NCBI GenBank assembly: GCA_000403275.2
Contig: KE159598.1
Coordinates: forward strand, 491,226 to 555,225
Origin: Lachnospiraceae bacterium 28-4
GTDB lineage: Bacteria; Bacillota; Clostridia; Lachnospirales; Lachnospiraceae
Length of the DNA: 64,000 nucleotides
Direction: 5' to 3'
Shown: positions 50,448 to 59,913 of the stretch, piece by piece
Layout: the number at the start of each line of letters is the position of its first letter
Numbering within the stretch: position 1 is the stretch's first letter
The notes under the pieces: model-generated
What the model was told of the DNA's origin: nothing
The model's input: the letters and a program-made list of their open reading frames with translations, nothing else
The model's database searches: none
Made by a program: the position numbers and the translations under genes

Positions 50448-51497
50448 CTATTTGGCTGTTTCGGCAAATTGTGTGGTTACTAAAGCTTCATAAGGAACAC
50501 GCTCGGAAAGTTCACCAGCTTCGTCGAGGATGTTCTGCAGCAGAGTAAACGAATCTTCTTCAAAAATAAGATTATCTTTCCATGTATCTTGTTCATAGTA
50601 TCTGGTCACGATGGCGGTGATCGTTTCGATGTCAGTTTCTTCGAATTGGGGCGCTATGGCTTTCGCAATTTCTTCGGGGGAGTGGCTTTGCACATAATCC
50701 ATTCCTTTTTGCAGCGCATTGGTAAAGGACTGGATGACAGCAGGATTTGCTTCCATAAAGCTTTTCTTTGCGCTGAATGCGGTATAGGGAACATAGCCGG
50801 AATCTTCGCCAAGAGATGCCACCACATATCCGTCTCCTTTGGCTTCGAGGGAGGTCGCGTGCGGCTCGAATTCAACAGTAAAATCGCCCTGCCCGCCGGA
50901 GAAGGCCGCGGCGGTGGAACCAAAGTCAATGCTCTGGTCGATATTCAGATCGGTTTTGGGGTCGATGTTATTCTTTTTCAGGATATATTCGAATACCATT
51001 TGGGGCATACCGCCGGCCCTCCCCCCAAGAACGTCGCTTCCTTTTAGCATATCCCATGAAAACTGATCGACGGGTTCCCTCGATACGAGAAAGTTGCCGG
51101 CGCGCTGGGTGAGCTGTGCGAAGTTGACAACATAGTCCTGGGCGCCGCCCAGATAAGTGTAGATCGTGCTTTCGCTTCCCATAAAACCGATGTCGGCTTC
51201 GCCGGAAAGAACGGCGGTCATTGTTTTATCCGCCCCGAAACCGGTGATCAGGGTAAGATCAATGCCTTCTTCGGCAAAATATCCTTCCTCGATGGCTACA
51301 TACATAGGGGCGTAAAAAATAGAATGCGCCACTTCGTTTAAAGTAATAGGCGTGAGTTTTCCCCCGGTTTCGGAGGCGCTTCCGCCTTCCTGTCCGCCGC
51401 ATCCGGCAAGTGTACAGCCAATAAAAATAAGGCACAGGCTGAGAGCGGTGATCCTGCGTAACAAAAGACGAGCGTTCTTTTTCATTGTTTTTTCCAT
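50448..51497 (-). CDS. ABC transporter substrate-binding lipoprotein (NMT1/THI5-like)
   Basis: 349 aa. A signal peptide ends in the lipobox LAGC-G (Cys near residue 28). The mature protein is an NMT1/THI5-type periplasmic-binding fold: HSIFYAPMYVAIEEGYFAEEGIDL, TGFGADKTMTAVLSGEADIGFMG and GGRAGGMPQMVFEYILKKNNIDP. Such proteins bind pyrimidine or thiamin precursors, sulfonates or related ligands. No permease or ATPase gene lies next to it, so the ligand cannot be inferred from context. GGAGGTATT sets the start. Confidence 0.88.
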   Translation of the reverse strand: MEKTMKKNARLLLRRITALSLCLIFIGCTLAGCGGQEGGSASETGGKLTPITLNEVAHSIFYAPMYVAIEEGYFAEEGIDLTLITGFGADKTMTAVLSGEADIGFMGSESTIYTYLGGAQDYVVNFAQLTQRAGNFLVSREPVDQFSWDMLKGSDVLGGRAGGMPQMVFEYILKKNNIDPKTDLNIDQSIDFGSTAAAFSGGQGDFTVEFEPHATSLEAKGDGYVVASLGEDSGYVPYTAFSAKKSFMEANPAVIQSFTNALQKGMDYVQSHSPEEIAKAIAPQFEETDIETITAIVTRYYEQDTWKDNLIFEEDSFTLLQNILDEAGELSERVPYEALVTTQFAETAK

Positions 51498-51629
51498 AAT
51501 ACCTCCATAGACGATTGATGTTTTATTATATAAAGGTGGAAAAGCAAAGGTGCCTGTACGGTTGCGCTCAATTCCGAAATCAGTTATAATGTTCAATAAA
51601 AATAAGATGCATATGGAGGAAGAACAGGC

Positions 51630-52922
51630 ATGGGATTGATAAAGGCAATAAAAGGCGCGGTGGGGTCGGTAGCGGCGGATCAATGGAAGGAGTATTTTTA
51701 TTGTGATGCATTGGATAATGAGGTGTTGGCATCAAAAGGAAGAAAGCGTGTCAGCGGCAGAGGAAGCAATACGAAAGGCGATGACAATATTATTACGAAC
51801 GGATCCGTAGTAGCCGTAAACGAGGGGCAGTGCATGATCATCGTGGATCAGGGGAAGGTCGTGGAATTCTGTGCGGAAGCGGGAGAGTTTGTGTATGATA
51901 CTTCTTCGGAGCCGAGCCTGTTCTATGGAAGTTTTGGGGAAAGCCTGGCGGACACTTTTGAGGCGATAGGAAAGCGTTTTACTTTTGGGGGAGATGCGGC
52001 GAAGGATCAGAGGGTGTATTTTTTCAATACAAAAGAGATTATGGGGAATAAATATGGTACGGCGAGCCCGGTTCCTTTCCGTGTGGTGGATGCGAATATC
52101 GGCCTGGATATCGATATTACTTTGCGCTGTAACGGGCAGTATTCTTACAAGATCACGGATCCTTTGCTTTTTTATAAGAATGTATGCGGAAACATCCCGG
52201 GGGATTTTATGAGGAGCGAAATAGAAGGCCAGTTGAGAACGGAATTGCTGACGGCGCTTCAGCCGGCATTCGCGAGAATTTCCGAGCTGGGCGTCCGCTA
52301 TAGTTCTATTCCGAAACATACGACGGAGTTGATGGAAATATTAAATGAGGAATTATCCGCGAAATGGTCGGGGCTCAGGGGGATTTCCATCGTTTCTTTT
52401 GGAATGAACTCGGTGAAAGCGCCGGAAGAAGACGAGGCGATGATCAAAGAACTTCAACGGACTGCCGTATACAGGAATCCTAATATGGCGGCGGCAACGC
52501 TTGTCAATGCCCAGGCGGATGCGATGAGGGCGGCGGCGTCCAATACAAGCACCGGCCCGATGATGGCGTTTGCAGGCATGAATATGGCCAATGCGGCGGG
52601 GGGGATGAACGCGAACGATTTATTCGCCATGGGACAGCAGCAGATGGCCGGAGCGGCCCAGATGCAGCAGGGCAGCGTGTCAGGGCAGCAGCAAAGTGCT
52701 GCGGCGGGAAATTCTGCCGGACAGGGAGCTGCTGTTGGCTGGGTATGCGGCTGCGGACAGGTAAACAAAGGGAAATTCTGCAGCGAGTGCGGGCAGAAGA
52801 AGCCGGCAGGGGAGGCGCTTTACCGGTGTGATAAATGCGGCTGGGAACCGGAAGATCCGAAAAAACCGCCTAAGTTCTGCCCTGAGTGCGGCGATCCCTT
52901 TAATGACGGAGACATCAGATAG
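51630..52922 (+). CDS. SPFH-domain protein with C-terminal zinc ribbons
   Basis: 430 aa, similar to the YdjI/virion-core-like SPFH group. The SPFH domain covers about residues 50-270 (NGSVVAVNEGQCMIIVDQGKVVEF, FRVVDANIGLDIDITLRCNGQYSYKI). A Gln/Ala/Gly/Met-rich linker (about 280-365) leads to two C4 zinc ribbons (CGCG...CSECG and CDKCG...CPECG). Proteins of this type form membrane-associated assemblies linked to stress; the Bacillus homologue recruits phage-shock-type proteins. AGGAGGAAG is upstream. Confidence 0.85.
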   Translation: MGLIKAIKGAVGSVAADQWKEYFYCDALDNEVLASKGRKRVSGRGSNTKGDDNIITNGSVVAVNEGQCMIIVDQGKVVEFCAEAGEFVYDTSSEPSLFYGSFGESLADTFEAIGKRFTFGGDAAKDQRVYFFNTKEIMGNKYGTASPVPFRVVDANIGLDIDITLRCNGQYSYKITDPLLFYKNVCGNIPGDFMRSEIEGQLRTELLTALQPAFARISELGVRYSSIPKHTTELMEILNEELSAKWSGLRGISIVSFGMNSVKAPEEDEAMIKELQRTAVYRNPNMAAATLVNAQADAMRAAASNTSTGPMMAFAGMNMANAAGGMNANDLFAMGQQQMAGAAQMQQGSVSGQQQSAAAGNSAGQGAAVGWVCGCGQVNKGKFCSECGQKKPAGEALYRCDKCGWEPEDPKKPPKFCPECGDPFNDGDIR

Positions 52923-52932
52923 GAAGGAAGTT

Positions 52933-55350
52933 ATGAGTATTTACGATACATTAAATGAGCAGCAGAAACGGGGAGTTTTTGCAGTGGACGGGCCGGTACT
53001 GCTTTTAGCGGGGGCGGGCAGCGGGAAGACCAGGGTTCTGACGCACCGGATCGCTTATTTGATCGATGAGATAGGCGTAAGCCCATACCACATTATGGCA
53101 ATTACTTTTACCAATAAAGCGGCAGGAGAGATGCGGGAACGTGTGGATTCCATTATCGGGCATGGGGCGAACCAGGTCTGGGTGTCCACATTTCACGCGG
53201 CATGTGTGAGGATTCTTCGCAGATACATAGACAGGATAGGATTTGACAATAATTTCACCATATATGATATGGATGACCAGAAAACGGTGATGAAGGATGT
53301 GTGCAAGCGTCTGCAGATCGATACGAAGATGCTGAAGGAGAGGGCGATTTTGAGCGCCATATCCTCGGCGAAGGATGAGCTTATATCCCCGCAGGATTAC
53401 CAGATACAGGCGATGGGAGATTTTCATGGGGAAAGAATTGCCAGGGCTTATGTGGAATACCAGGAGACGCTTAGAAAAAGCAATGCGCTGGATTTTGACG
53501 ATCTGATCGTGAAAACGGTGGAATTGTTTAAAACCTGCCCCGAAGTATTGGCCGGTTATCAGGATCGGTTCCGATATTTGATGGTAGACGAATACCAGGA
53601 TACGAATACGGTGCAGTTTGAATTTATTCGTCTTTTGGCGGATAAATACAGGAATCTTTGCGTAGTAGGCGATGACGACCAGTCGATCTACAAATTCCGG
53701 GGGGCGAATATCAGGAATATTCTTGATTTTGAAGAAGTGTATCCCGAGGCGACGGTCATTAAGCTGGAGCAGAATTACCGTTCCACCCAGAACGTGTTGG
53801 ACGCGGCCAATGCGGTGATAAAGAACAATAGGGGACGCAAGGAAAAGGCATTGTGGACGGATAAAGGGGAAGGAAACAAGGTACATTTCCGGCAATTCGA
53901 TACGGCTTATGAGGAAGCGGAATTCATAGCGGGCGATGTGGGCAGCAAAAAGAGGCGGGGAATTGCCGATTATGGCGATTTTGCGGTTCTTTATCGAACG
54001 AATGCCCAGGCGCGTATGCTGGAAGAACGGTTTATTTTGGAAGGAATTCCCTATGATGTGGTAGGCGGTACAAATTTTTATGCCCGAAGGGAAATCAAGG
54101 ACATCCTGGCTTATTTGAAAACAGTGGATAACGGCAGGGACGATGTGGCGGTAAAGCGTATCATCAATATACCGAAAAGGGGAATCGGGGCGACTACGAT
54201 TACCCGCGTGCAGGAATATGCGGACGAGCGTAATATCAGTTTTTATGATGCTTTAAGGGAAGCGGATCAGATCATGACCATTGGCAGGAGCGCGGGGAAA
54301 CTCGCTCCCTTTGTAACGATGATTCAAGGTTTCCGGAGCAAATTGGAATATTACGGGCTGGAAGGGCTGATCAAAGATATCATAGAGACGACAGGGTATG
54401 TGAAGGAGTTGGAAGCTTCGGGGGAAGAGGATGCGGAAGACAGGATACACAATATCGACGAACTGATCAGCAAGGTGGTAGCTTATGAAGAGACGCATGA
54501 AGAGGCCGGGTTAAGCGGATTTTTGGAAGAAGTCGCTTTGGTGGCAGATATCGACCGGATAGAGGGGGAGAGCAGCAGAGTATTGCTTATGACGCTGCAC
54601 AGTGCGAAGGGGCTGGAATTTCCCTATGTTTATCTGGCCGGCATGGAGGATGGAGTATTCCCCGGTTACATGGCGATCACCTCGGATGACAGAGAGGATA
54701 TAGAGGAAGAGCGGCGTCTCGCCTACGTAGGGATTACGAGGGCAAAAGAGGATCTGACGCTGACTTGTGCAAAGCAGAGGATGGTGAGGGGAGAGACCCA
54801 GTATAACGCCGTCAGCCGTTTTGTAGAGGAAATACCGGCGGAATTGCTGGATCAGAAGGTTCCTTCTTTAAAGAAATGGAATTATGTGGACTATGATGAA
54901 GGCTCCGAGGAAAAGCTGCGGTTCCGGGCGAAGCCTTTTGGTATGGATCAGACGGAACGCGGGGATGCCGGCGGCGATTTCAGGGGAAACGCTTCTGTGA
55001 ATGGAGGAGCAGACTCTTATCAGAGAATATTCCATAAAAAGCAGACGGACTCCGCCCGGCACAAACCCAGGGCGACTGCGGTGCCGAAGAGAACCCCGGC
55101 GGAAAACCGTCCGTTTATTGCGGGAGGCGGAGCGGGGAGCCTGAAGTCGGTGAATGGTTTGTCAAAAGGAGCGCCTGAGGCCGAAGCCGTGAATTACGGA
55201 GTGGGCGACAGGGTCAGACATATTAAATATGGGGAAGGAACGGTAATGAAATTGGAAAAAGGACCCAGGGACTATCAGGTGACAGTCGTATTCGACGGTG
55301 CAGGGCAGAAGATTATGTATGCGGCTTTTGCAAAATTGAAAAAGTTGTAA
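52933..55350 (+). CDS. pcrA: ATP-dependent DNA helicase PcrA/UvrD
   Basis: 805 aa SF1A 3'-5' helicase. QQKRGVFAVDGPVLLLAGAGSGKT carries the Q motif and Walker A; also TFTNKAAGEMRER, the Walker B VDEYQDTN, GDDDQSIYKFRGA, QNYRST, TLHSAKGLEFPYVY and RRLAYVGITRAKEDL. After about residue 650 there is a disordered linker and a terminal Tudor-like domain (VGDRVRHIKYGEGTVM) typical of Firmicutes PcrA that contacts RNA polymerase. The ATG at 52,933 has AGGAAGGAAG; the frame upstream overlaps the SPFH gene. Confidence 0.95.
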   Translation: MSIYDTLNEQQKRGVFAVDGPVLLLAGAGSGKTRVLTHRIAYLIDEIGVSPYHIMAITFTNKAAGEMRERVDSIIGHGANQVWVSTFHAACVRILRRYIDRIGFDNNFTIYDMDDQKTVMKDVCKRLQIDTKMLKERAILSAISSAKDELISPQDYQIQAMGDFHGERIARAYVEYQETLRKSNALDFDDLIVKTVELFKTCPEVLAGYQDRFRYLMVDEYQDTNTVQFEFIRLLADKYRNLCVVGDDDQSIYKFRGANIRNILDFEEVYPEATVIKLEQNYRSTQNVLDAANAVIKNNRGRKEKALWTDKGEGNKVHFRQFDTAYEEAEFIAGDVGSKKRRGIADYGDFAVLYRTNAQARMLEERFILEGIPYDVVGGTNFYARREIKDILAYLKTVDNGRDDVAVKRIINIPKRGIGATTITRVQEYADERNISFYDALREADQIMTIGRSAGKLAPFVTMIQGFRSKLEYYGLEGLIKDIIETTGYVKELEASGEEDAEDRIHNIDELISKVVAYEETHEEAGLSGFLEEVALVADIDRIEGESSRVLLMTLHSAKGLEFPYVYLAGMEDGVFPGYMAITSDDREDIEEERRLAYVGITRAKEDLTLTCAKQRMVRGETQYNAVSRFVEEIPAELLDQKVPSLKKWNYVDYDEGSEEKLRFRAKPFGMDQTERGDAGGDFRGNASVNGGADSYQRIFHKKQTDSARHKPRATAVPKRTPAENRPFIAGGGAGSLKSVNGLSKGAPEAEAVNYGVGDRVRHIKYGEGTVMKLEKGPRDYQVTVVFDGAGQKIMYAAFAKLKKL

Positions 55351-55502
55351 TTTTTTTAAATTTTTATAGTAAATTTTTGGAATTAGTGTTATATTATATA
55401 AAAGGGTTTGGTGATTTTGCAAAAGCTGGAATTGGAAAAAATCATAATTCATATTCTGCATGGCAATACTAAACTAAGTAAAGATGAAAAGAGGTAAGGA
55501 TT

Positions 55503-55796
55503 ATGAACAGGTTGAACAAATTAGAAGAATATATCGATATGTCAAGAATCAATGAACTACTGGGAAAAAAGGAAGAGGAAAAAAAGAAATGCAAATGCTG
55601 TGATACCGCGCTTTGGATATTGGCGGTAATTGGCGCAGTTGCGGCAGTAGCAGGTATTGCTTATGCGGTTTATCGTTATTTAAGGCCGGATTATCTGGAA
55701 GATTTTGAGGATGATTTCGACGATGATTTCGATGACGATTTTTTTGAAGATGAAGACGAGGAAGAGGATGATTCCAAGGAAGAATCCGAGGAGTAA
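55503..55796 (+). CDS. Small membrane protein with acidic tail
   Basis: 97 aa: a charged N-terminus with a KKCKCCDT cysteine cluster (about 28-34), one membrane helix (about 36-58) and a very acidic C-terminus of Asp/Glu repeats (EDDFDDDFDDDFFEDEDEE). I do not recognise the family. AAAGAGGTAAGG precedes the ATG. It is probably monocistronic between pcrA and rlmD. Confidence 0.65.
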   Translation: MNRLNKLEEYIDMSRINELLGKKEEEKKKCKCCDTALWILAVIGAVAAVAGIAYAVYRYLRPDYLEDFEDDFDDDFDDDFFEDEDEEEDDSKEESEE

Positions 55797-55914
55797 TGTT
55801 TTACTGAGAGCAGCATTTTAATAAGGCAATAAGATTAAGAAGTAATACTATAGAGCAGTGAAATGTTAACAGGGATTGCTCCGCAACTCTTGTTATATTG
55901 TTTACCGGATATTC

Positions 55915-55958
55915 TGCAGCTGTTATAGACAATTTTTTGTATATAACGGCTGCAGTTT
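55915..55958 (+). terminator. Probable terminator
   Basis: CTGCAGCTGTTATA and TATAACGGCTGCAG pair with one mismatch. The T-run after it is short. Confidence 0.55.
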
Positions 55959-56002
55959 AGTTATGGGTTAAAATACGCAGCGGGAAGGAGACGGAAAGGC
56001 GG

Positions 56003-57700
56003 ATGAAAAAGGGAGAAGTGCTGGAGGGAACGGTAGAAAGGGTGGATTTCCCCAATAAAGGAATGGTGCCGTGTGAAGGCGGCTGGTGCGTGGTAAAAAA
56101 TGCCCTGCCGGGCCAGAAGATTTCCTACAGAGTCAGTAAAGCGAGAAAGGGAAAGGCGGAGGGCAGACTTTTGGAAGTATTGGAAAAATCTCCATGGGAA
56201 GTGGAAAGTCCTTGCCCCCACTTCGGCATCTGCGGCGGTTGTACTTATATTTCCCTGCCCTACGGGCAGCAGTTGGATATCAAGGACAAGCAGGTAAAAA
56301 AACTGCTGGATCAGGTGCTGGAAAAGCAGGAGACGCCATATATTTATGAGGGAATAAAAGCAAGCCCTGCACCTTATGGTTACCGGAATAAAATGGAGTT
56401 TTCCTTTGGGGATGAGGTGAAAGACGGCCCCCTTGCCCTTGGCATGCATAAAAGAGGAAGTTTTTATGATATTGCGACGGTGCGGGAGTGCAGGATCGTA
56501 GATGAGGACTACCGCAAGATCCTAGGATGTGTATTGGATTATTTTGCGGAAAAGAATATAAGTTTTTTTCACCGATTGCGCCATGAAGGCTATTTACGGC
56601 ATTTACTGGTCAGAAAAGGGGCGAAAACAGGGGAGATTTTGATTGCTTTGGTGACGACGACCCAAGAGGAACATGATTTGGTTTCTTTCCGGGAGGCGTT
56701 GCTGGATCTGGAACTGGATGGGAAAATAGTGGGAATCCTCCATACAAAGAACGATTCCAATGCCGATGTGGTGAGAAATGACGGAACGGAGGTATTGTAC
56801 GGGCAGGATTATTTTTATGAAGAACTGCTTGGGCTGCGGTTCAGGGTTTCCGAATTTTCTTTTTTCCAGACAAATACATATGGCGCAGAGGTGCTTTATC
56901 AGGTGGCGAGAGATTATATCGGCCCGCTGGGCGACCGGGATGGCAGGGAAAAGGTAGTTTTTGACCTGTACAGCGGTACGGGAACGATTGCGCAGATGAT
57001 GGCGGCTGCTGCGGGAAAGGTAATCGGCGTGGAGATCGTGGAAGAGGCGGTGGAGTCAGCCAGGGAAAACGCGAAGCTGAATGGCTTGGACAACTGCGAA
57101 TTTATAGCTGGGGATGTATTGAAGGTTCTCGATGAAATAGAAGTGCGGCCGGACATTATCATATTAGATCCGCCCAGAGACGGGGTTCATCCGAAGGCGC
57201 TTCGAAAAATTATCGATTATGGAGTGGACAGGCTGATCTATATTTCGTGCAAGCCGACCAGCCTCGTGAGGGATCTGGAGGTGTTTTTGGAGAACGGATA
57301 TGAGGTAGAGAAAGCGGCGGCGGTGGATCAGTTTCCTTGGACGGGGAATGTGGAGACGGTTGTAATGCTTTCCCACAAAAAACCTGACAGCGTAATCAAC
57401 GTAAAAGTTGAATTTGGCGAGGGTGAGGGCAAAGTGCCGCTTGATAATATCGCCAAGAGAGCTGAAGTGTATAAGCCGAAAGAGCGAGTTACATACAAGA
57501 TGATTAAGGGGTACATAGAAGCGAAGTATGGCTTCAAAGTACATACCGCATATATCGCAGAGGTAAAACGAGATTTAGGTTTGCCGATGTATGATGCCCC
57601 TAATGCGGTAGAGAAATTGAAACAGCCGAGGAAACATCCGACAGCGGAGAAAGTGGAAGCGATAAAGGATGCCTTGAAATATTTTGAAGTTATTAAATGA
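56003..57700 (+). CDS. rlmD: 23S rRNA (uracil-C5)-methyltransferase RlmD/RumA type with exchanged tail
   Basis: 565 aa. An N-terminal TRAM domain (about residues 1-60) and the iron-sulfur motif CPHFGICGGC (about 72-81) precede the SAM-dependent methyltransferase fold (FDLYSGTGTIAQMM, ILDPPRDGVHPKA) and the catalytic Cys in YISCKPTSLVRDL. The normal enzyme ends near the VETVVML block (57,350). Here about 110 extra residues follow (TYKMIKGYIEAKYGFKV, PTAEKVEAIKDALKYF). A homologous but different tail lies displaced at 61,069-61,377, showing that the 3' end was swapped by an integrating element that supplies its own tail. Confidence 0.92.
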   Translation: MKKGEVLEGTVERVDFPNKGMVPCEGGWCVVKNALPGQKISYRVSKARKGKAEGRLLEVLEKSPWEVESPCPHFGICGGCTYISLPYGQQLDIKDKQVKKLLDQVLEKQETPYIYEGIKASPAPYGYRNKMEFSFGDEVKDGPLALGMHKRGSFYDIATVRECRIVDEDYRKILGCVLDYFAEKNISFFHRLRHEGYLRHLLVRKGAKTGEILIALVTTTQEEHDLVSFREALLDLELDGKIVGILHTKNDSNADVVRNDGTEVLYGQDYFYEELLGLRFRVSEFSFFQTNTYGAEVLYQVARDYIGPLGDRDGREKVVFDLYSGTGTIAQMMAAAAGKVIGVEIVEEAVESARENAKLNGLDNCEFIAGDVLKVLDEIEVRPDIIILDPPRDGVHPKALRKIIDYGVDRLIYISCKPTSLVRDLEVFLENGYEVEKAAAVDQFPWTGNVETVVMLSHKKPDSVINVKVEFGEGEGKVPLDNIAKRAEVYKPKERVTYKMIKGYIEAKYGFKVHTAYIAEVKRDLGLPMYDAPNAVEKLKQPRKHPTAEKVEAIKDALKYFEVIK

Positions 57701-57720
57701 ATAATGGAAGGAAGATGGTT

Positions 57721-59040
57721 ATGGTAGAAAGATTTTTTGTGAAAAAACTATTTGGTGTGTTTGATAATGAAATAGCTTTTAGAGAAAATGGTATAACAGT
57801 TATTGTTGGTCAAAATGGATGTGGAAAAACAACAATGTTGCATATGCTTGCAGCCATTTTTTCAAAAAATCATAGCCAATTATTTCAATATAATTTTGAA
57901 TATATTGAATTACTGGTGTCAGGTCATACATTAAAAATTGAACCAATAGATGAAAAGTTAGAGGATGAGGGAATCACTATACGAAGTTTAAAATATTATA
58001 TAGATTCAAAAGCTTTGGAAAAATGTTATAGAGAAGACAGTAAAATTAATTCGCCGTCTTTTTGGGTAAATTTTATTCCTTCATTGAGAAGACGGGCAAG
58101 GAATTTATTATATGATATGAGAAGCGGAGAGGTATTGACTCTGGCAGAAGTAATAGATACTTATTTTGATGAGCTGCCAGAAGAAATAAAGAATGACATT
58201 ATTGCACTTCCTACAGAGGCATATGATTTGATTGGCAATTTACAGATTGAATTGATAACGACAGATAGACTAAAAAAGTTATATCGGGAAGATGAATATA
58301 GAAGATATGATGTTGTACAGAGATTTGTTGTAGAGGAATGTTCAAGTGAACTAAGTAATAATCTTAAGAATGTTTTATCAGAGTATGCCAATCTTTCACA
58401 AAAGCTTGATGAACAGTTTCCTTCTAAAATTTTGAAGTCCATAAAACAGCATAATCAATTTAACGAAACAGAGTTAAAAGAGAATGTGAAAAAAATCGAC
58501 GAGTTAAGAAAAAAACATGTAAATGCAGGAGTATTAGAAGAAAACAATGATAAATTTTTAAATATTGATGTAAATGCGGAAAGATTAGATGAAAGTACAG
58601 CAGCTATTTTAACAATTTATTATCAGGATATGAAAATGAAGTTAGAGTCTTTGAATGATATATCTGATAGAATTGCATTATTTAAAGGTATGATAATGAA
58701 TAAATTTAATGAAAATAAGGAGATATTGATTAATAAAGATGATGGTATTATTATAAGACAAAAGCCCAATAATGAAGAAGTTGCATTAAAATTCTTATCG
58801 TCAGGAGAACAACAGGAGATAGTATTGTTATATAATCTTATTATGAAAGGGGAAAAGAATAAGTTAATTTTAATTGATGAACCAGAAATATCATTAAATG
58901 TAAGTTGGCAAAGAGAGTTTTTGAATGATATGAAAAAGATTGTTGAAATAAATGGATTTTCAATATTAGTTGCAACACATTCACCCCAAATTATTAATGA
59001 TAATTGGGACATGGTAGAAACACTGGGAGAATTGGAATAG
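57721..59040 (+). CDS. AAA ATPase of a PARIS-like defence pair (AriA-like)
   Basis: 439 aa ABC/AAA_15-type ATPase: Walker A VGQNGCGKTTML (about residues 27-38), a long helical insert, signature LSSGEQQEIV, Walker B LILIDEPEISLNVSWQ and the H-loop VATHSPQII. Its partner DUF4435 gene starts immediately after its stop. AAA_15 plus DUF4435 is the composition of PARIS, in which AriA holds AriB until a phage anti-restriction protein triggers release. The start at 57,721 is favoured by GGAAGGA; the frame opens at 57,697 in ATGA overlap with rlmD. Confidence 0.75.
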   Translation: MVERFFVKKLFGVFDNEIAFRENGITVIVGQNGCGKTTMLHMLAAIFSKNHSQLFQYNFEYIELLVSGHTLKIEPIDEKLEDEGITIRSLKYYIDSKALEKCYREDSKINSPSFWVNFIPSLRRRARNLLYDMRSGEVLTLAEVIDTYFDELPEEIKNDIIALPTEAYDLIGNLQIELITTDRLKKLYREDEYRRYDVVQRFVVEECSSELSNNLKNVLSEYANLSQKLDEQFPSKILKSIKQHNQFNETELKENVKKIDELRKKHVNAGVLEENNDKFLNIDVNAERLDESTAAILTIYYQDMKMKLESLNDISDRIALFKGMIMNKFNENKEILINKDDGIIIRQKPNNEEVALKFLSSGEQQEIVLLYNLIMKGEKNKLILIDEPEISLNVSWQREFLNDMKKIVEINGFSILVATHSPQIINDNWDMVETLGELE

Positions 59041-59868
59041 ATGAATAAAAATACCATAGAAAAAATGAGTCTTTCTCCTGTTGAATTGGCGGATGAACTT
59101 TCAATGACAAATATAGATTATTTAGTAGTTGAAGGTCAAAGTGATAAAAATTTTTGGGAGCACTTACAGAGAGAAGGACTGAAGAAAAGACAGATCAGAA
59201 TTGCAAACAAAAAGCAGTGCTCTGGAAATAAAGAATATGTTAAAAAGGTTATCTCTATAATGAATCAAAGGAGAAGAAAAAATGTGATTGGTATAACTGA
59301 CCTGGATTATGATTTTGTACAAAATAGCATAGAGCATATAGAAAATTTATATTATTATAAGTATATTGATTTGGAAAATGTTTTGATACAATCATCTGCA
59401 TTTTCTGAGGTGAATACAGCTATTTCATCTTCAAGGAAGAAGCTAAATGATGATGATTTGAAAAATATTTTGTATGACAAATCATATATATTAGGAATAT
59501 TGAGATTATTAAATGGTACGGAAGAATATAATTTTTGTTTTAAAGAATTAGATTATAAAAAATTGTCGGATTATGATAGTAATCAGTTTTTACAATATTT
59601 TATGGCTAAAATGCGTTTGACTAAATCCCAAAGGGAGGAGTTATGTTTAAAGATTGATAAAATAATAAAAAAAAATTATGACTGTAAGTATATATGTAAT
59701 GGGCATGATTTGTTGGGGATTCTTAGTCAATTAACAAAGAAAAAAATTTCTAATGATAATCCAATACAATATACAGAAGAAATAATAGAAAAAATGTTAG
59801 TATTAGGATATAGAAAAATGGAGACAGCATTGGATGTTGGAGAGTGTTTAAATGAATTGCTAATATGA
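59041..59868 (+). CDS. DUF4435 effector of a PARIS-like pair (AriB-like)
   Basis: 275 aa. The Toprim-like hallmarks are VVEGQSDKNFW near residue 28 (catalytic Glu) and IGITDLDYDFV near residue 82 (Asp pair), followed by a helical C-terminal half. The DUF4435 family includes AriB, the PARIS effector that cuts host tRNA after release from AriA. It starts directly at the ATPase stop codon, so it is translationally coupled. Other AAA-Toprim (OLD-like) systems are the alternative reading. Confidence 0.7.
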   Translation: MNKNTIEKMSLSPVELADELSMTNIDYLVVEGQSDKNFWEHLQREGLKKRQIRIANKKQCSGNKEYVKKVISIMNQRRRKNVIGITDLDYDFVQNSIEHIENLYYYKYIDLENVLIQSSAFSEVNTAISSSRKKLNDDDLKNILYDKSYILGILRLLNGTEEYNFCFKELDYKKLSDYDSNQFLQYFMAKMRLTKSQREELCLKIDKIIKKNYDCKYICNGHDLLGILSQLTKKKISNDNPIQYTEEIIEKMLVLGYRKMETALDVGECLNELLI

Positions 59869-59913
59869 TTTTGATGTGGGAAATGTATCTGTTGAAAGGA
59901 CGAGGAAAAACAT